Below are positions 7,276-16,102 of a stretch of 33,079 nt of DNA, in pieces (positions within the stretch are counted from its first letter, which is position 1; every line of letters begins with the position of its first letter). A program made the translations under genes and the position numbers. The notes beneath the pieces were generated by a model that saw only the letters and a list, made by a program, of their open reading frames with translations, made no database searches and had not been told where the DNA came from. This stretch comes from an uncultured Prevotellaceae bacterium (GTDB lineage: Bacteria > Bacteroidota > Bacteroidia > Bacteroidales > Bacteroidaceae): the NCBI GenBank assembly GCA_900313615.1, contig OMRP01000024.1, positions 1 through 33,079 of the forward strand. Direction: 5' to 3'.

Positions 7276-9528
7276 ATGGGTAAGTTCATTAAGAGACTAT
7301 TTTTATTGATGGTGGGTGTCTTGATTGGAATGGGCATGGAATTAAATGCACAGGCCCCCGCTTTTCCTGGAGCCGAGGGCCACGGGAGGTATGTTACTGG
7401 CGGTCGTGGCGGTGAAGTTCGACATGTCACCAACCTCAACAACAGCGGTACTGGTTCGTTCCGTGCTGCTGTGAGTGGTTCCACCCCAAAGATTGTCGTG
7501 TTTGATGTGAGTGGTGTCATCGCCTTGAGCAGTGAACTGACCATTGGAGCAAACACGACCATCGAGGGACAGACAGCGCCCTACCCTGGTGTTACCGTGC
7601 GCTATTACACAGTCCGTCCAAAGAGCAACACGATTATACGTTACATGCGTTTCCGTCGTGGTCAGGAACGTGACGTGAATGACGGAGCCGATGCCAGTTG
7701 GCAACGTGAAGAAACAGGCATCATCTTTGACCACTGTTCTTTCTCATGGTCGATTGACGAGGTGGCCTCGTTCTACGACAACAACAATTTCACCATGCAA
7801 TGGTGTTCGTTAGGTGAAAGTCTTAACAATGCAGGCCATGGTAAAGGAGCACATGGTTACGGCGGCATTTGGGGTGGTAAATTGGCCTCCTTCCATCACA
7901 ATATGATTGTGCATGTGAACAATCGTTCACCACGTTTCTGCGGTGCCCGTTACGATTGGAGCGGTTTCACAAACAACAAAGAATACAACCAATACCAATG
8001 GGAAAATGCCGTTCAGGCTGAGAATGTAGATATGCGTAACTGTGTGGTCTATAACTGCGGCAACGGATGTTACGGAGGCCCTGGCGGTGGATACATCAAT
8101 ATGGTAAACAACTATTACAAGAGCGGTCCAGCAGGCAAGACCACCCGCCTTACCCAAGTGAGTGTCGGTTCAAGCAGCAATTCGAGCGATAACAGTAAAT
8201 ACTGGACAATGAGTAGCCGTTACTACATCAACGGCAACCAGTTAGACGACAAGGCAAACTATGACTGGACCAACGTGAGCTACGACAGCGGAGTCTATAC
8301 GATTAACGGCGAACGTTGCAGTGCCGATGCCAATCATTACTACGGCAACGGCGTGACCTACTACCAGAACAGCAATGGCACTGACTGCGTGCGCATCAAA
8401 CTCGACGAGAGCGAAGCGGCACCCACTGGTTTGGTAACTACCCATAGTGCCCAGACCGCATTTGACAAGGTGCTTGAGCATGTAGGAGCCTCATTCTATC
8501 GAGATGATGTGGATGTGCGATATGCCGACGAAACCCGTAATGGCACATGCACTTATAAAGGCAGCGTGACCAATAAATGGGGAAGGATTGACCTAGTGAG
8601 CGACGTGAACGGTTATACCGAGGCCAACTTCCCAAGTCAGACGGTCGACAGTGATTTCGACAGCGATGGTGACGGCATGGCTGACATTTGGGAGGAAGCC
8701 AACGGACTCAACCCCAACGACGCCAGCGATGCAAAGGCCTATACTCTCGATTCTAAAGGTTGGTATACCAATGTGGAAGTGTATTGTAATGCTTTGGTGG
8801 AAGAGCAAGTGAAAGCTCAGAATGCCGATGCAGAAAGTGCCGTTGACGAGTATTTCCCGACAGTAGCCAAGGTGGATGGCGTCCCCTATTACGAGACGAC
8901 AGCGACCACCGTTGACCCATCGACAGGTCCTGGAGGAGGCGACAACGTGAGTTACACCATCTCGCAGGGCACTTACATCAGTAGTGTTAGCGACACAGAA
9001 TGGTCATTCCAAAACGGCATTACTGTGAGCAACAACAACGGCAAGACCTACCAGGCTGGCAAAGAAAACGGAATCAAATACAGTGCCGGAGTCACTTACA
9101 CCATCGATTTGCCTCAAGGTGTCACCATCAACGAAGTGGTGCTCAGAGGTTACGACAATTATGATGGAACTGACGCTTATCTGGGCGACATGACTGGATG
9201 GAGTGGTTCTCCTGCATGTGTATTCCCACAAAAAGACGAAGAGGGCAACTACATCGTCGTTGAGAACACCGTGGCTGTGAACAATGTCAGTGGCACGCTG
9301 CAATTTACCCCTCAAGGCAAACAAGTGGTATGGGTGATTACGCTGAACGGAACGAAAGTGAGCACCGGCATCGCGTCGGCCACAGTAGACAGTACTGTTG
9401 AGAGTGTGAAGTTCTACACCGTTTCGGGCGTTGAGATAAGCCGTCCAGAGCAACACCGTGGAATTCTGATTCGCGTGGAACAGCTTAAGAACGGGAAGAC
9501 GAGAACAACCAAGTACGTTGAACGTTAA
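7276..9528 (+). CDS. Secreted PL1-family pectate lyase
   Basis: Cleaves polygalacturonan by beta-elimination, normally Ca2+-dependent, outside the cell. The 750-residue protein has an N-terminal signal peptide (hydrophobic LFLLMVGVLIGMGMELNA, cut before QAPAFPGAEG). Residues about 26-420 are the PL1 parallel beta-helix: FPGAEGHGRYVTGGRGG, TIEGQTAPYPGVTV, HCSFSWSIDEVASFYD near 156-171, and NNRSPRFCGAR near 217, which carries the catalytic Arg region. Residues about 455-510 hold an acidic DSDFDSDGDGMADIWE segment followed by GLNPNDASD, a thrombospondin type 3-like calcium-binding linker common in this subfamily. Residues about 560-690 form a beta-rich accessory domain, and the end (VSGVEISRPEQHRGILIRVEQ) resembles a degenerate Bacteroidota sorting tail. 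It follows the GH28-GH105 gene by 69 bp. Confidence 0.93.
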   Translation: MGKFIKRLFLLMVGVLIGMGMELNAQAPAFPGAEGHGRYVTGGRGGEVRHVTNLNNSGTGSFRAAVSGSTPKIVVFDVSGVIALSSELTIGANTTIEGQTAPYPGVTVRYYTVRPKSNTIIRYMRFRRGQERDVNDGADASWQREETGIIFDHCSFSWSIDEVASFYDNNNFTMQWCSLGESLNNAGHGKGAHGYGGIWGGKLASFHHNMIVHVNNRSPRFCGARYDWSGFTNNKEYNQYQWENAVQAENVDMRNCVVYNCGNGCYGGPGGGYINMVNNYYKSGPAGKTTRLTQVSVGSSSNSSDNSKYWTMSSRYYINGNQLDDKANYDWTNVSYDSGVYTINGERCSADANHYYGNGVTYYQNSNGTDCVRIKLDESEAAPTGLVTTHSAQTAFDKVLEHVGASFYRDDVDVRYADETRNGTCTYKGSVTNKWGRIDLVSDVNGYTEANFPSQTVDSDFDSDGDGMADIWEEANGLNPNDASDAKAYTLDSKGWYTNVEVYCNALVEEQVKAQNADAESAVDEYFPTVAKVDGVPYYETTATTVDPSTGPGGGDNVSYTISQGTYISSVSDTEWSFQNGITVSNNNGKTYQAGKENGIKYSAGVTYTIDLPQGVTINEVVLRGYDNYDGTDAYLGDMTGWSGSPACVFPQKDEEGNYIVVENTVAVNNVSGTLQFTPQGKQVVWVITLNGTKVSTGIASATVDSTVESVKFYTVSGVEISRPEQHRGILIRVEQLKNGKTRTTKYVER

Positions 9529-9555
9529 TAATTGGGTTCTTAACAATGAACGTTG

Positions 9556-9588
9556 AAAAAATCTCTGCTTTGGCGGAGATTTTTTTAT
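9556..9588 (+). terminator. Intrinsic terminator after the pectate lyase gene
   Basis: AAAAAATCTC pairs with GAGATTTTTT, with inner pairs TGC/GCG around a TTTG loop, followed by T residues. This ends the putative GH28-GH105/PL1 transcript. Confidence 0.85.
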
Positions 9589-9629
9589 TATTTTAATACT
9601 TGATTGGATGGGGAATTAAGAATAATTAT

Positions 9630-9637
9630 TAACTTTG
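9630..9637 (+). promoter_or_regulatory. Predicted -7 element of the 846-residue secreted protein gene
   Basis: TAACTTTG matches TAnnTTTG. The best upstream partner is ATTG at 9603-9606 with a 23-nt spacer, which is loose. Expected start near 9644, with a leader of about 75 nt. Confidence 0.5.
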
Positions 9638-9720
9638 TAGCCAAATACACATTTGCAACCGATTATCTTAAATCGAATTAATACGAATAATCAATATTAT
9701 TAACTTAAAACCAACTATCA

Positions 9721-12258
9721 ATGAACAAATTTTTACGTTATGCATTTGCGTCAATACTAGCTTTTTTGATGGGCAATATGACGTATGCAACAGACGTGAC
9801 ATTTGATTTTTCCACTGCCGAAGGCATTACAGCTTTGGGGTTCGATGCCCCTGCTGAAGGAGCTGGAACTAATGTCACAACAGCCATCACAAAAGATGGA
9901 GTGAGCCTTCTGTCTGAAGGCGGAAGTACACCTACCCGTTTCTGGCAAGGCACCGGAGATTACGCAGGCACTTATGACTTACGCGTTTATAAAGGTGCCA
10001 CCCTGGCCATCACCGTTCCTTCCGGCAACAGCATCAAGAAGATTACATGGACCAAGGGAGCAAAATACAATGCACCTACGGCTAGTGCAGGAACGATGGG
10101 TGATACCGAGTGGACTGGCGATGCCAGTACAGTGGTCTTTACCTATGAAGCTGGACAATGCCAGTATAAAGGTATGGTGGTGACCTTCTCTGATGGCAGT
10201 GGTGTGGATCCCGGACCTGGCCCCCAACCAACAGAAGAGACCATTTTCGATTTTGACAACAAAGCAGACGAATTGTTCCCTGGTATGGGGCGTTCTTCGG
10301 GTACAGGATCAAGCTATGTTCCCGATGGTGAATTCAATGAGAGCACCACTTCTACCGCTGTGAACGGAGCTACTGTTACAGTTTCCGCTTCTCCTTCTGA
10401 CGCCAACACCCGCAACCGTTTGTGGACAACTAGTCCCGTGCTCCGGATGTACGACGGCACATTGACCGTTACCGCGCCTCAAAACATCAAGAGCATGATT
10501 ATCACTGTGGGTTGGAACAGCAGCAAGAAAGCCATCACTTGGAACGCAGACAACACCGTTAATACCGGTTCGATGGTATTAGGAGACCAGAGCAATCAGA
10601 CCGTCACATGGACAGGCGATGCCTCGGAAGTAGTATTTACAATTGCCGCCAACAGCCAGATTAAGAAGATTGAACTTGGTTTCGACGCTGTTGAACCTAA
10701 ATTGGAGATTACTGGTACTACACCATTTGTTGGCAGCACCCTAGTAACCATCACAGGTGGCACCGACGTGTATTACACCATTGATGGCAGTGACCCATCT
10801 GACGAGAATAATGTTAATGCCTTACCGTATACTGAACCATTTATCATCATACAGAGCTGCACCGTGAAAGCCTACGATGATGCCAGCAAATTGTCTGCAG
10901 AGAAAGAGTTTGTGAAGGCTGAGGTTTCCACAGTTGACAATATCGCCGCCTTCAAGGCTTTGGAAGCCGGCACCGACGCCACATTGACACTGACCGACGC
11001 CCAGGTTCTTTATGTGAGTGGTAACGATATGTACGTTCGCGACGCTACAGGTGCCATCGATTTCTACCAGACGGGCTTTAACTATACCGCCGGACAGAAA
11101 TTGAACGGTAGTGTGACCGGTCAATACAAGCAATACAATGGCATCCCCGAATTGGTTAAGACCGACGCCACCAACAGCAACGACATCATTGCTTCTGCTG
11201 GTACAGCTGAGCCCAAAGTGGTAACACCCGCTGCAGCCCAGGCTGACCAGTATGTGTGTGACCTCATCAAGATTGAAGGCGCCACGATTGAGGACCGCGA
11301 AGAGACTAGTGGCGACCAGACCTTCACCAATACCTATGCTACTGTGAACGGCGAGTCGTTGTGGATTTACAACAAGTATAATGTAACCATGCCCACAGAC
11401 TTGAGCAAGACCTATGATGTAGAAGGTATTCTTGTACTCTTCAAGGGTTCTTATGAGCTTTACATTACCAAGATATATGAGAGTGGAACAACTCCCGGCC
11501 CCGGACCGTCGATTACCGAGGTGGACAACATCGCTGCTTTTGTCGCTTTGGCCGAAAATACAACTGCCAAGTTGACTTTAACGAATGCCGAAGTAGTTCA
11601 AAGTTGGACATCGAATGCAGGTAACACACAGACCTTCGTGCGTGATGCCAGTGGTGCCATCCAGTTCTACAACTGTGGTTTGGGACTCGAGTCTGGTGAT
11701 CTGGTGAACGGAACTGTTGTATTGCAGTTCAAGGTTTACAATGGTGAACCCGAAGCCGTGGCCGTAACCGGTCAGACTAACGCCGACGACCTGATTATCA
11801 GTAAAGGTGCTGCCCAATGTGAGCCGAAAGAAGTTGGCGTTGACGCTGCCGCCAACAACGTTAATGACCTTGTGACCTTCAAGGGTGTTACCGTGGTGAA
11901 GGTGGAGTCCACCTCATCAGCTGCCAATGATCCGAAGTACTATGCTACCGATGCCAACGGCAATCAGGTACAGATATACAATGGTTTCCACAACACTGCC
12001 TTTGACAATCTGGAAAGTTTCGTAGGAAGCAAGACTTATGACATAACTGGTATTATCGTTGCTTACCAAAGCAAGACGATGACCGAGCCCATCTACGAAA
12101 TATATCCGATAGAGATGACAGAAAGCACCACGGGTATCAGCGAGGTGAGCGTAAGCACTCTTGACCCGAACGCTCCTGTTTACAACCTTTCAGGTCAGCG
12201 TGTTAACTCCTCGTTCAAGGGTGTCATTATCCAGAACGGCAAGAAATTCATCGTGAAG
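9721..12258 (+). CDS. Secreted multidomain protein of unknown function with repeated beta-rich modules
   Basis: I do not recognise an enzyme here. The 846-residue protein opens with a signal peptide (RYAFASILAFLMGNMTYA). Two related N-terminal modules (about 25-160 and 178-325) both contain a WTGDAS.VVFT segment and an IKKI motif and look like jelly-roll or lectin-like beta domains. About 330-400 resembles a chitobiase C-terminal-type module (GGTDVYYTIDGSDPS). Two further homologous modules (about 405-590 and 600-790) both begin VDNIAAF.AL and contain VRDA(T/S)GAI.FY, reminiscent of OB-fold domains found in Bacteroidota surface proteins. The tail, YNLSGQRV...GKKFIVK, matches that of the 422-residue protein nearby. 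Probably cell-surface or secreted; carbohydrate binding is a guess from context. Confidence 0.88.
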
Positions 12259-12282
12259 TGATGAATTCTTCCATAATATGAT

Positions 12283-12316
12283 GGTTCCCTCGCCCAACGG
12301 CGGGGGAACTTTTATT
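12283..12316 (+). terminator. Intrinsic terminator after the 846-residue protein gene
   Basis: GTTCCCTCGCC, loop CAAC, GGCGGGGGAAC (11 bp with one T-G pair), followed by TTTTATTTG. Confidence 0.85.
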
Positions 12317-12656
12317 TGCTATAGAATCAAAGGATTATGGTGTAAACAAACACACCCATACATTTCATACCTTGTTGAAACACTTTGAATGAAAGAATGA
12401 AAAATCTGCGATTGCCGATTAATGCTCGGTCTCTTCTGTGAATAAAAGGAAACGGCACCAACTATAACAGCTAGAAAACGTTGTTCTTGGATGTTATAGG
12501 TTATCTTGGTTTTTTATTAGGTGCTATAGAAAGACGCAATAGAAATTATAGATGCTATAGACCTTATAGGGGCTATAGAGCATTATAGGTGGCATTATTA
12601 GGTTATACCTGCCGAGGCTGGTACAAGGTTATTAAAAGGGTGTGGTAAACAACAAT
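12317..12656 (+). other. Gene-free stretch between convergent genes
   Basis: No ORF with protein-like composition and no recognisable RNA gene. Its notable content is a TATAG-core array with a 9-bp period near 12525-12600 (entered separately). The rest is unremarkable AT-rich sequence. Confidence 0.5.
12525..12600 (+). repeat. Degenerate 9-bp tandem array with TATAG core
   Basis: TATAG or AATAG cores begin at 12538, 12547, 12556, 12565, 12574 and 12584, i.e. every 9-10 bp: units CAATAGAAA, TTATAGATG, CTATAGACC, TTATAGGGG, CTATAGAGC, TTATAGGTG. Outlying copies start at 12495 and 12525. It lies between two convergent secreted-protein genes. Function unknown. Confidence 0.7.
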
Positions 12657-12684
12657 AAAAAGGGGCTGCGTGCAGCCCCTTTTT
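12657..12684. terminator. Bidirectional intrinsic terminator
   Basis: AAAAAGGGGCTGC and GCAGCCCCTTTTT form a perfect 13-bp inverted repeat around GT, with A and T runs on both sides. It terminates the minus-strand gene at 12705 and can also act on the plus strand. Confidence 0.9.
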
Positions 12685-12704
12685 ATATTCATATCACCAA
12701 ATAT

Positions 12705-13973
12705 TTATTTGTTGATGAACTTCTTGCCATTCATGATAACGATACCCTTATAGGAAGCGTCTACACGCTGACCTACGAGGTTGTAAATGGCACCGTTCCC
12801 GGTCTGTACGGTCTTCACGGCATCGATTCCTGTTGTGCTCTTCGGTACGAGATAGATACGTGCGATGTGGATTGTTCCAGCCTCGGCAGCCTGAAGGGCA
12901 ACTTGTGAAACTGCAGTCATGTCAAAGCCCTCGAAAGGTGCTTCCAAAGTCGTGGAGCCTGCAGGTGCTTGAGCTTCCATTTCGGGAACACAACCCTGAA
13001 TCTTGATCTGTGTGAGAACCGGCGTGGGCTCGGCGTATTCAACAACAAGTTTCTCATAATTAGACCAGTCTGCTTCTCCTAACCAGCAAGCAAGACCACC
13101 CCATGTTACAGCGTTGAATACCACGCTACCATCAGTTTGAGTCTCATAGGACTCTGATGAATTCCATGTATAAGTGAAATTGGGCAGGATATCCTCTCCT
13201 TCTACAGGTTCTGGAGTGTCGCCAGAGGGCGTGAAAACATAACCGAAACATCCCAGTTTGGAACCCGTGCAGAAAACATAATAGGTGTGGTTAGCCTTTG
13301 CTTCAAATTGAACAGTTCCAGTAAATTTTTCACTTACCATCACACCACCTTTACCACCGTCACCAGGAGTAAGTTCATTTCCGTCTTTGTCAACGAAAAC
13401 AAGGTCAGCAGGAGCAATAACAGCATCAGCATTGACAACATTCAATGACATTCCCACGACCTCACCATCTTTCAGTTTCTCACCTTCAACGGCATCAGTA
13501 CCGTCGACCACAAAAAATTCTTTGTCAGCATTGAGGATGACACCCACCAAAACCGTTCCATTTTTAGACGGAGTTATCATGTAATAGGTACCACTACGGG
13601 GAAGTCTGCCCGTCTCACCTGAACCATCAAAGCCATCTCCTTTACCATTATCTTCAAGATCTTTGGGGTTGTTACCACCAGAAATATAGATGAAGCGGTC
13701 TTTATCTTCCATCACACCTGTCTCCTCGTTCTTAATTTGAACGGTCTGTGTAAAGGGTGCGAGATACTCAGTAGAGCTTGAAGCCTTGTTGTCCCATTTG
13801 GTAGCCTTCTTGATGTCCTTTCCCAACTGAAGTTGGGTGTTCTCTGATGTAATAATCTGTTCGTCGACATAGGTTCCTTCGTATTCGAAAAGAACTTTTT
13901 CATCCTGAGCGTTTGCTGTTAATGCCATTGCGCCCAGGGCAATAAGAGTAAAAATTTTCTTCATAAGTTTCAA
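12705..13973 (-). CDS. Secreted protein of unknown function with Prevotella-type C-terminal tail
   Basis: A 422-residue protein, function not recognised. The N-terminus (MKLMKKIFTLIALGAMALTA, cut before QDEK) is a clear signal peptide. The body is beta-rich and acidic. About residues 30-250 contain glycine-rich segments (GGNNPKD, GKGDGFDGSGETG) and HTYYVFCTGSKLGCFGYVF; a linker near 252-262 (SGDTPEPVEGED) leads to a second domain (about 265-375) that looks like a carbohydrate-binding-type beta sandwich (WGGLACWLGEADWSNYEKLVVEY). The end, GIDAVKT then YNLVGQRV...MNGKKFINK, matches the tail of the 846-residue protein, implying a shared export or anchoring route. It is convergent with that gene and transcribed alone. 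Confidence 0.88.
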   Translation of the reverse strand: MKLMKKIFTLIALGAMALTANAQDEKVLFEYEGTYVDEQIITSENTQLQLGKDIKKATKWDNKASSSTEYLAPFTQTVQIKNEETGVMEDKDRFIYISGGNNPKDLEDNGKGDGFDGSGETGRLPRSGTYYMITPSKNGTVLVGVILNADKEFFVVDGTDAVEGEKLKDGEVVGMSLNVVNADAVIAPADLVFVDKDGNELTPGDGGKGGVMVSEKFTGTVQFEAKANHTYYVFCTGSKLGCFGYVFTPSGDTPEPVEGEDILPNFTYTWNSSESYETQTDGSVVFNAVTWGGLACWLGEADWSNYEKLVVEYAEPTPVLTQIKIQGCVPEMEAQAPAGSTTLEAPFEGFDMTAVSQVALQAAEAGTIHIARIYLVPKSTTGIDAVKTVQTGNGAIYNLVGQRVDASYKGIVIMNGKKFINK

Positions 13974-14016
13974 GTTTTTAATTTGGTTTATTGATTTGAT
14001 TAAATAGATTACTTTG

Positions 14017-14024
14017 CAAAGATA
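14017..14024 (-). promoter_or_regulatory. Predicted -7 element of the 422-residue protein gene
   Basis: The minus strand reads TATCTTTG, about 44 nt before the ATG. No good TTTG is seen 19-20 nt further upstream. Confidence 0.5.
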
Positions 14025-14195
14025 ATAATAATGTGGTGAAAATAGCTTTTTTTTTGAAAAAAAAAATTGATATTTACGTAAACGATTGAGTGAACATTAT
14101 CAAGGTTAGATTTATGACATCTCACATACACTTTAGAAAAGTATTGAATATTCAGATGACAATAGCATGCTTTAGGGATGATTAGGGATAACAAA

Positions 14196-14223
14196 AAAGC
14201 GTATCGGCTGACCGATACGCTTT
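14196..14223 (-). terminator. Intrinsic terminator of the glucokinase gene
   Basis: Perfect 12-bp stem AAAGCGTATCGG / CCGATACGCTTT with loop CTGA. On the minus strand it is followed by a T run, 20 nt after the glk stop. Confidence 0.9.
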
Positions 14224-14242
14224 ATACATAAAGTGGGACATA

Positions 14243-15220
14243 TTAAATTTCCCATCCTATAGCTGACGCGCCGAGGACAGCAGCGGATGAGCCGTCGAGT
14301 CCAGAGATAAGGAACTGGGCCTTTCCTTTAAATATCTGCATCACGCGCTCGTTATAACTTCTCTTGATGGGTTCCATGATCAAGTCGCCCGCTTTTGTCA
14401 GTCCGCCGAAGAAGATGAATGCCTCGGGAGAAGAGAATGCCGCAAAATCAGCACAAGCCTCGCCCAGCATTTGTCCAGTAAACTCATATACGCGCAGCGC
14501 CAATTTGTCACCTTTGCTTGCTGCGATAGACACATCGAGCGATGTGATGTCATCGGGATTCATGTCACGCAGTAATGATGGTTCATCCGTGTTAAGTAAG
14601 AATTCACGTGCCGAACGTGCCACACCAGTTGCCGAGCAATACGCCTCAAGGCATCCGTGGCGACCACATCCACAAGAACGTCCATTTTCCCTTCTCATAA
14701 TGACATGTCCGAGTTCACCTGCAAAGCCGTCATGTCCATAAACGAGTTGCCCATTGATTACGATGCCCGATCCCACACCCGTTCCGAGTGTTAGAACGAT
14801 GAAATTTTTCATTCCACGTGCCACGCCATAAATCATTTCGCCCAAAGCAGCAGCATTGGCGTCGTTGGTGAGAGCTACGGGAATTCCCAGTTTTTCGCTG
14901 AACATGTCAGCAAGCGGAACGATGCCATTATGGCCCCATGTCAAATTCGGTGCAAATTCGATGGTACCTTTATAATAATTTCCGTTGGGGGCACCAATAC
15001 CCATTGCTTTGATGTTTTCAATGCCACCTACCTGTTCGATGATTGGCTGCAGCGCTGTGACGGAAGCCTCCACATAATCTTCCACTTTGTCGAAACCTTG
15101 AGTCTTGATGGCTGTCGTAGCCTTTATTTCACCTCTGGTATCAACGATGCCGAAGACAGAATTTGTACCGCCCAAGTCCAATCCGATGACATAAGGCTTT
15201 AAATTTGGTTGTGAGTTCAT
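14243..15220 (-). CDS. ROK-family glucokinase
   Basis: Phosphorylates glucose, or a related hexose, with ATP at the entry to glycolysis (cytoplasm). The 325-residue protein has the ROK/hexokinase phosphate-1 motif IGLDLGGTNSVFGIV near residues 12-26, TNDANAAALGE (substrate-binding Asn-Asp), LTLGTGVGSGIVINGQ (phosphate-2 loop), and the ROK zinc site GHVIM...CGCGRHGCLEAY near 180-191. FIFFGGLTKAGD is the adenosine-binding region. There is no N-terminal HTH, so it is a kinase rather than a NagC-type repressor. The 5' leader (about 75 nt) contains three copies of a 15-bp repeat. The gene is divergent from the LysE-family gene. Specificity for glucose over mannose or fructose is likely but not proven. 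Confidence 0.93.
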   Translation of the reverse strand: MNSQPNLKPYVIGLDLGGTNSVFGIVDTRGEIKATTAIKTQGFDKVEDYVEASVTALQPIIEQVGGIENIKAMGIGAPNGNYYKGTIEFAPNLTWGHNGIVPLADMFSEKLGIPVALTNDANAAALGEMIYGVARGMKNFIVLTLGTGVGSGIVINGQLVYGHDGFAGELGHVIMRRENGRSCGCGRHGCLEAYCSATGVARSAREFLLNTDEPSLLRDMNPDDITSLDVSIAASKGDKLALRVYEFTGQMLGEACADFAAFSSPEAFIFFGGLTKAGDLIMEPIKRSYNERVMQIFKGKAQFLISGLDGSSAAVLGASAIGWEI

Positions 15221-15223
15221 ACT

Positions 15224-15270
15224 TAGTTTTTAGTTTATGAGTTTTTAGTTTATGAGTTTTCAGCTTATGG
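15224..15270. repeat. 15-bp direct repeat, three copies, in the glucokinase leader
   Basis: TTTTTAGTTTATGAG occurs twice in tandem, followed by a diverged third copy, TTTTCAGCTTATGGG. It lies between the glk start codon and its predicted transcription start, so it would be in the mRNA leader. Confidence 0.75.
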
Positions 15271-15302
15271 GTTTGTAAGATTTTATTTATGAATAGTAAG
15301 CG

Positions 15303-15333
15303 CAAAGATATGAAAAAAGTAGGAAGTAACAAA
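15303..15333 (-). promoter_or_regulatory. Consensus promoter of the glucokinase gene
   Basis: The minus strand reads TTTG (15330-15333), a 19-nt spacer, then TATCTTTG (15303-15310): a perfect match to the Bacteroidota pattern. Expected start near 15296. Confidence 0.7.
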
Positions 15334-15348
15334 GTTTTGTGCATAAAA

Positions 15349-15380
15349 TTTGCGTCATTCACATTTTTTTAGCAATTTTG
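15349..15380 (+). promoter_or_regulatory. Predicted promoter of the LysE-family gene
   Basis: TTTG at 15349-15352, 20-nt spacer, CAATTTTG at 15373-15380 (one mismatch to TAnnTTTG). Expected start near 15387, only about 2 nt before the chosen ATG, implying a nearly leaderless mRNA. Confidence 0.5.
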
Positions 15381-15388
15381 CAGACGTT

Positions 15389-16054
15389 ATGCCTTTTGAA
15401 TTTCACATAGACATATTGGACATCATTTTCAAGGGCCTCATCATCGGCATTTTATGTTCTGCCCCGATGGGTCCTGTGGGCATTCTCTGTGTGCAGCGCA
15501 CTTTGAACAAAGGACGCTGGTATGGTTTTGTTACAGGCGTGGGAGCCACCGCCAGCGATTTGATTTATGCATTGATTACAGGGTTTGGTATGAGTTTCGT
15601 GATGGACCTTATCAACAATGCCCAAAACCGCTTTTTCTTACAACTTACCGGTAGTATCATGTTATTGATATTCGGTTTGTTCTGTTTCCGTAGCAATCCC
15701 ACAAAAAACATGCACCGCAGTGGTTTTCAGAAAGGCACACTGATGCACAATGGGTTTACCGCTTTTTTGGTTACCTTAAGTAACCCTTTGATCATCATCT
15801 TGTTCATGGCTCTCTTTGCACAGTTTTCCTTCATTATGCCCAATCGTCCTTTGGAGATGTTAGTGGGATACCTAAGCATTGTGGGTGGAGCCTTATTATG
15901 GTGGTTCGGCCTGACTTGGCTAGTGGACAAAATTCGCAACAAATTTGAGGATTACGGTATCATCATCATCAACAAAGTGATAGGCAGCGTAGTGATTATC
16001 ATCTCTGTCATCATACTGTTTGGTACTGTCTTCAACTTGTTTACAATACATTGA
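15389..16054 (+). CDS. LysE/RhtB-family amino acid exporter-like membrane protein
   Basis: A predicted inner-membrane exporter of the LysE superfamily, about 221 residues from ATG 15389. That start was chosen because an upstream in-frame ATG at 15350 overlaps the predicted promoter. The family signature is near the N-terminus: GLIIGILCSAPMGPVGILCVQRTLNKGRWYG compares with the PGP/PMGPxxxxxxxxxxxxG motif of LysE proteins, so I give only its position, roughly residues 12-42. About six hydrophobic segments follow, including FLVTLSNPLIIILFMALFAQ (the conserved SNP motif) and a C-terminal anchor. Substrate unknown. It heads a run of plus-strand genes (DUF4924, rfbD, prfC) with 48-100 nt gaps, an order I believe is conserved in Bacteroidales. 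Confidence 0.88.
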   Translation: MPFEFHIDILDIIFKGLIIGILCSAPMGPVGILCVQRTLNKGRWYGFVTGVGATASDLIYALITGFGMSFVMDLINNAQNRFFLQLTGSIMLLIFGLFCFRSNPTKNMHRSGFQKGTLMHNGFTAFLVTLSNPLIIILFMALFAQFSFIMPNRPLEMLVGYLSIVGGALLWWFGLTWLVDKIRNKFEDYGIIIINKVIGSVVIIISVIILFGTVFNLFTIH

Positions 16055-16102
16055 AAAAACAAGGGACAACTTCTTCAGGAACCAGAACTTTTTTAAGGAA
16101 AT

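Noticed and set aside
14009-14194. 61-codon minus-strand frame between glk and the secreted protein
   Set aside because: AT-rich, Ile/Tyr/Phe-heavy, overlaps a promoter element; no support.
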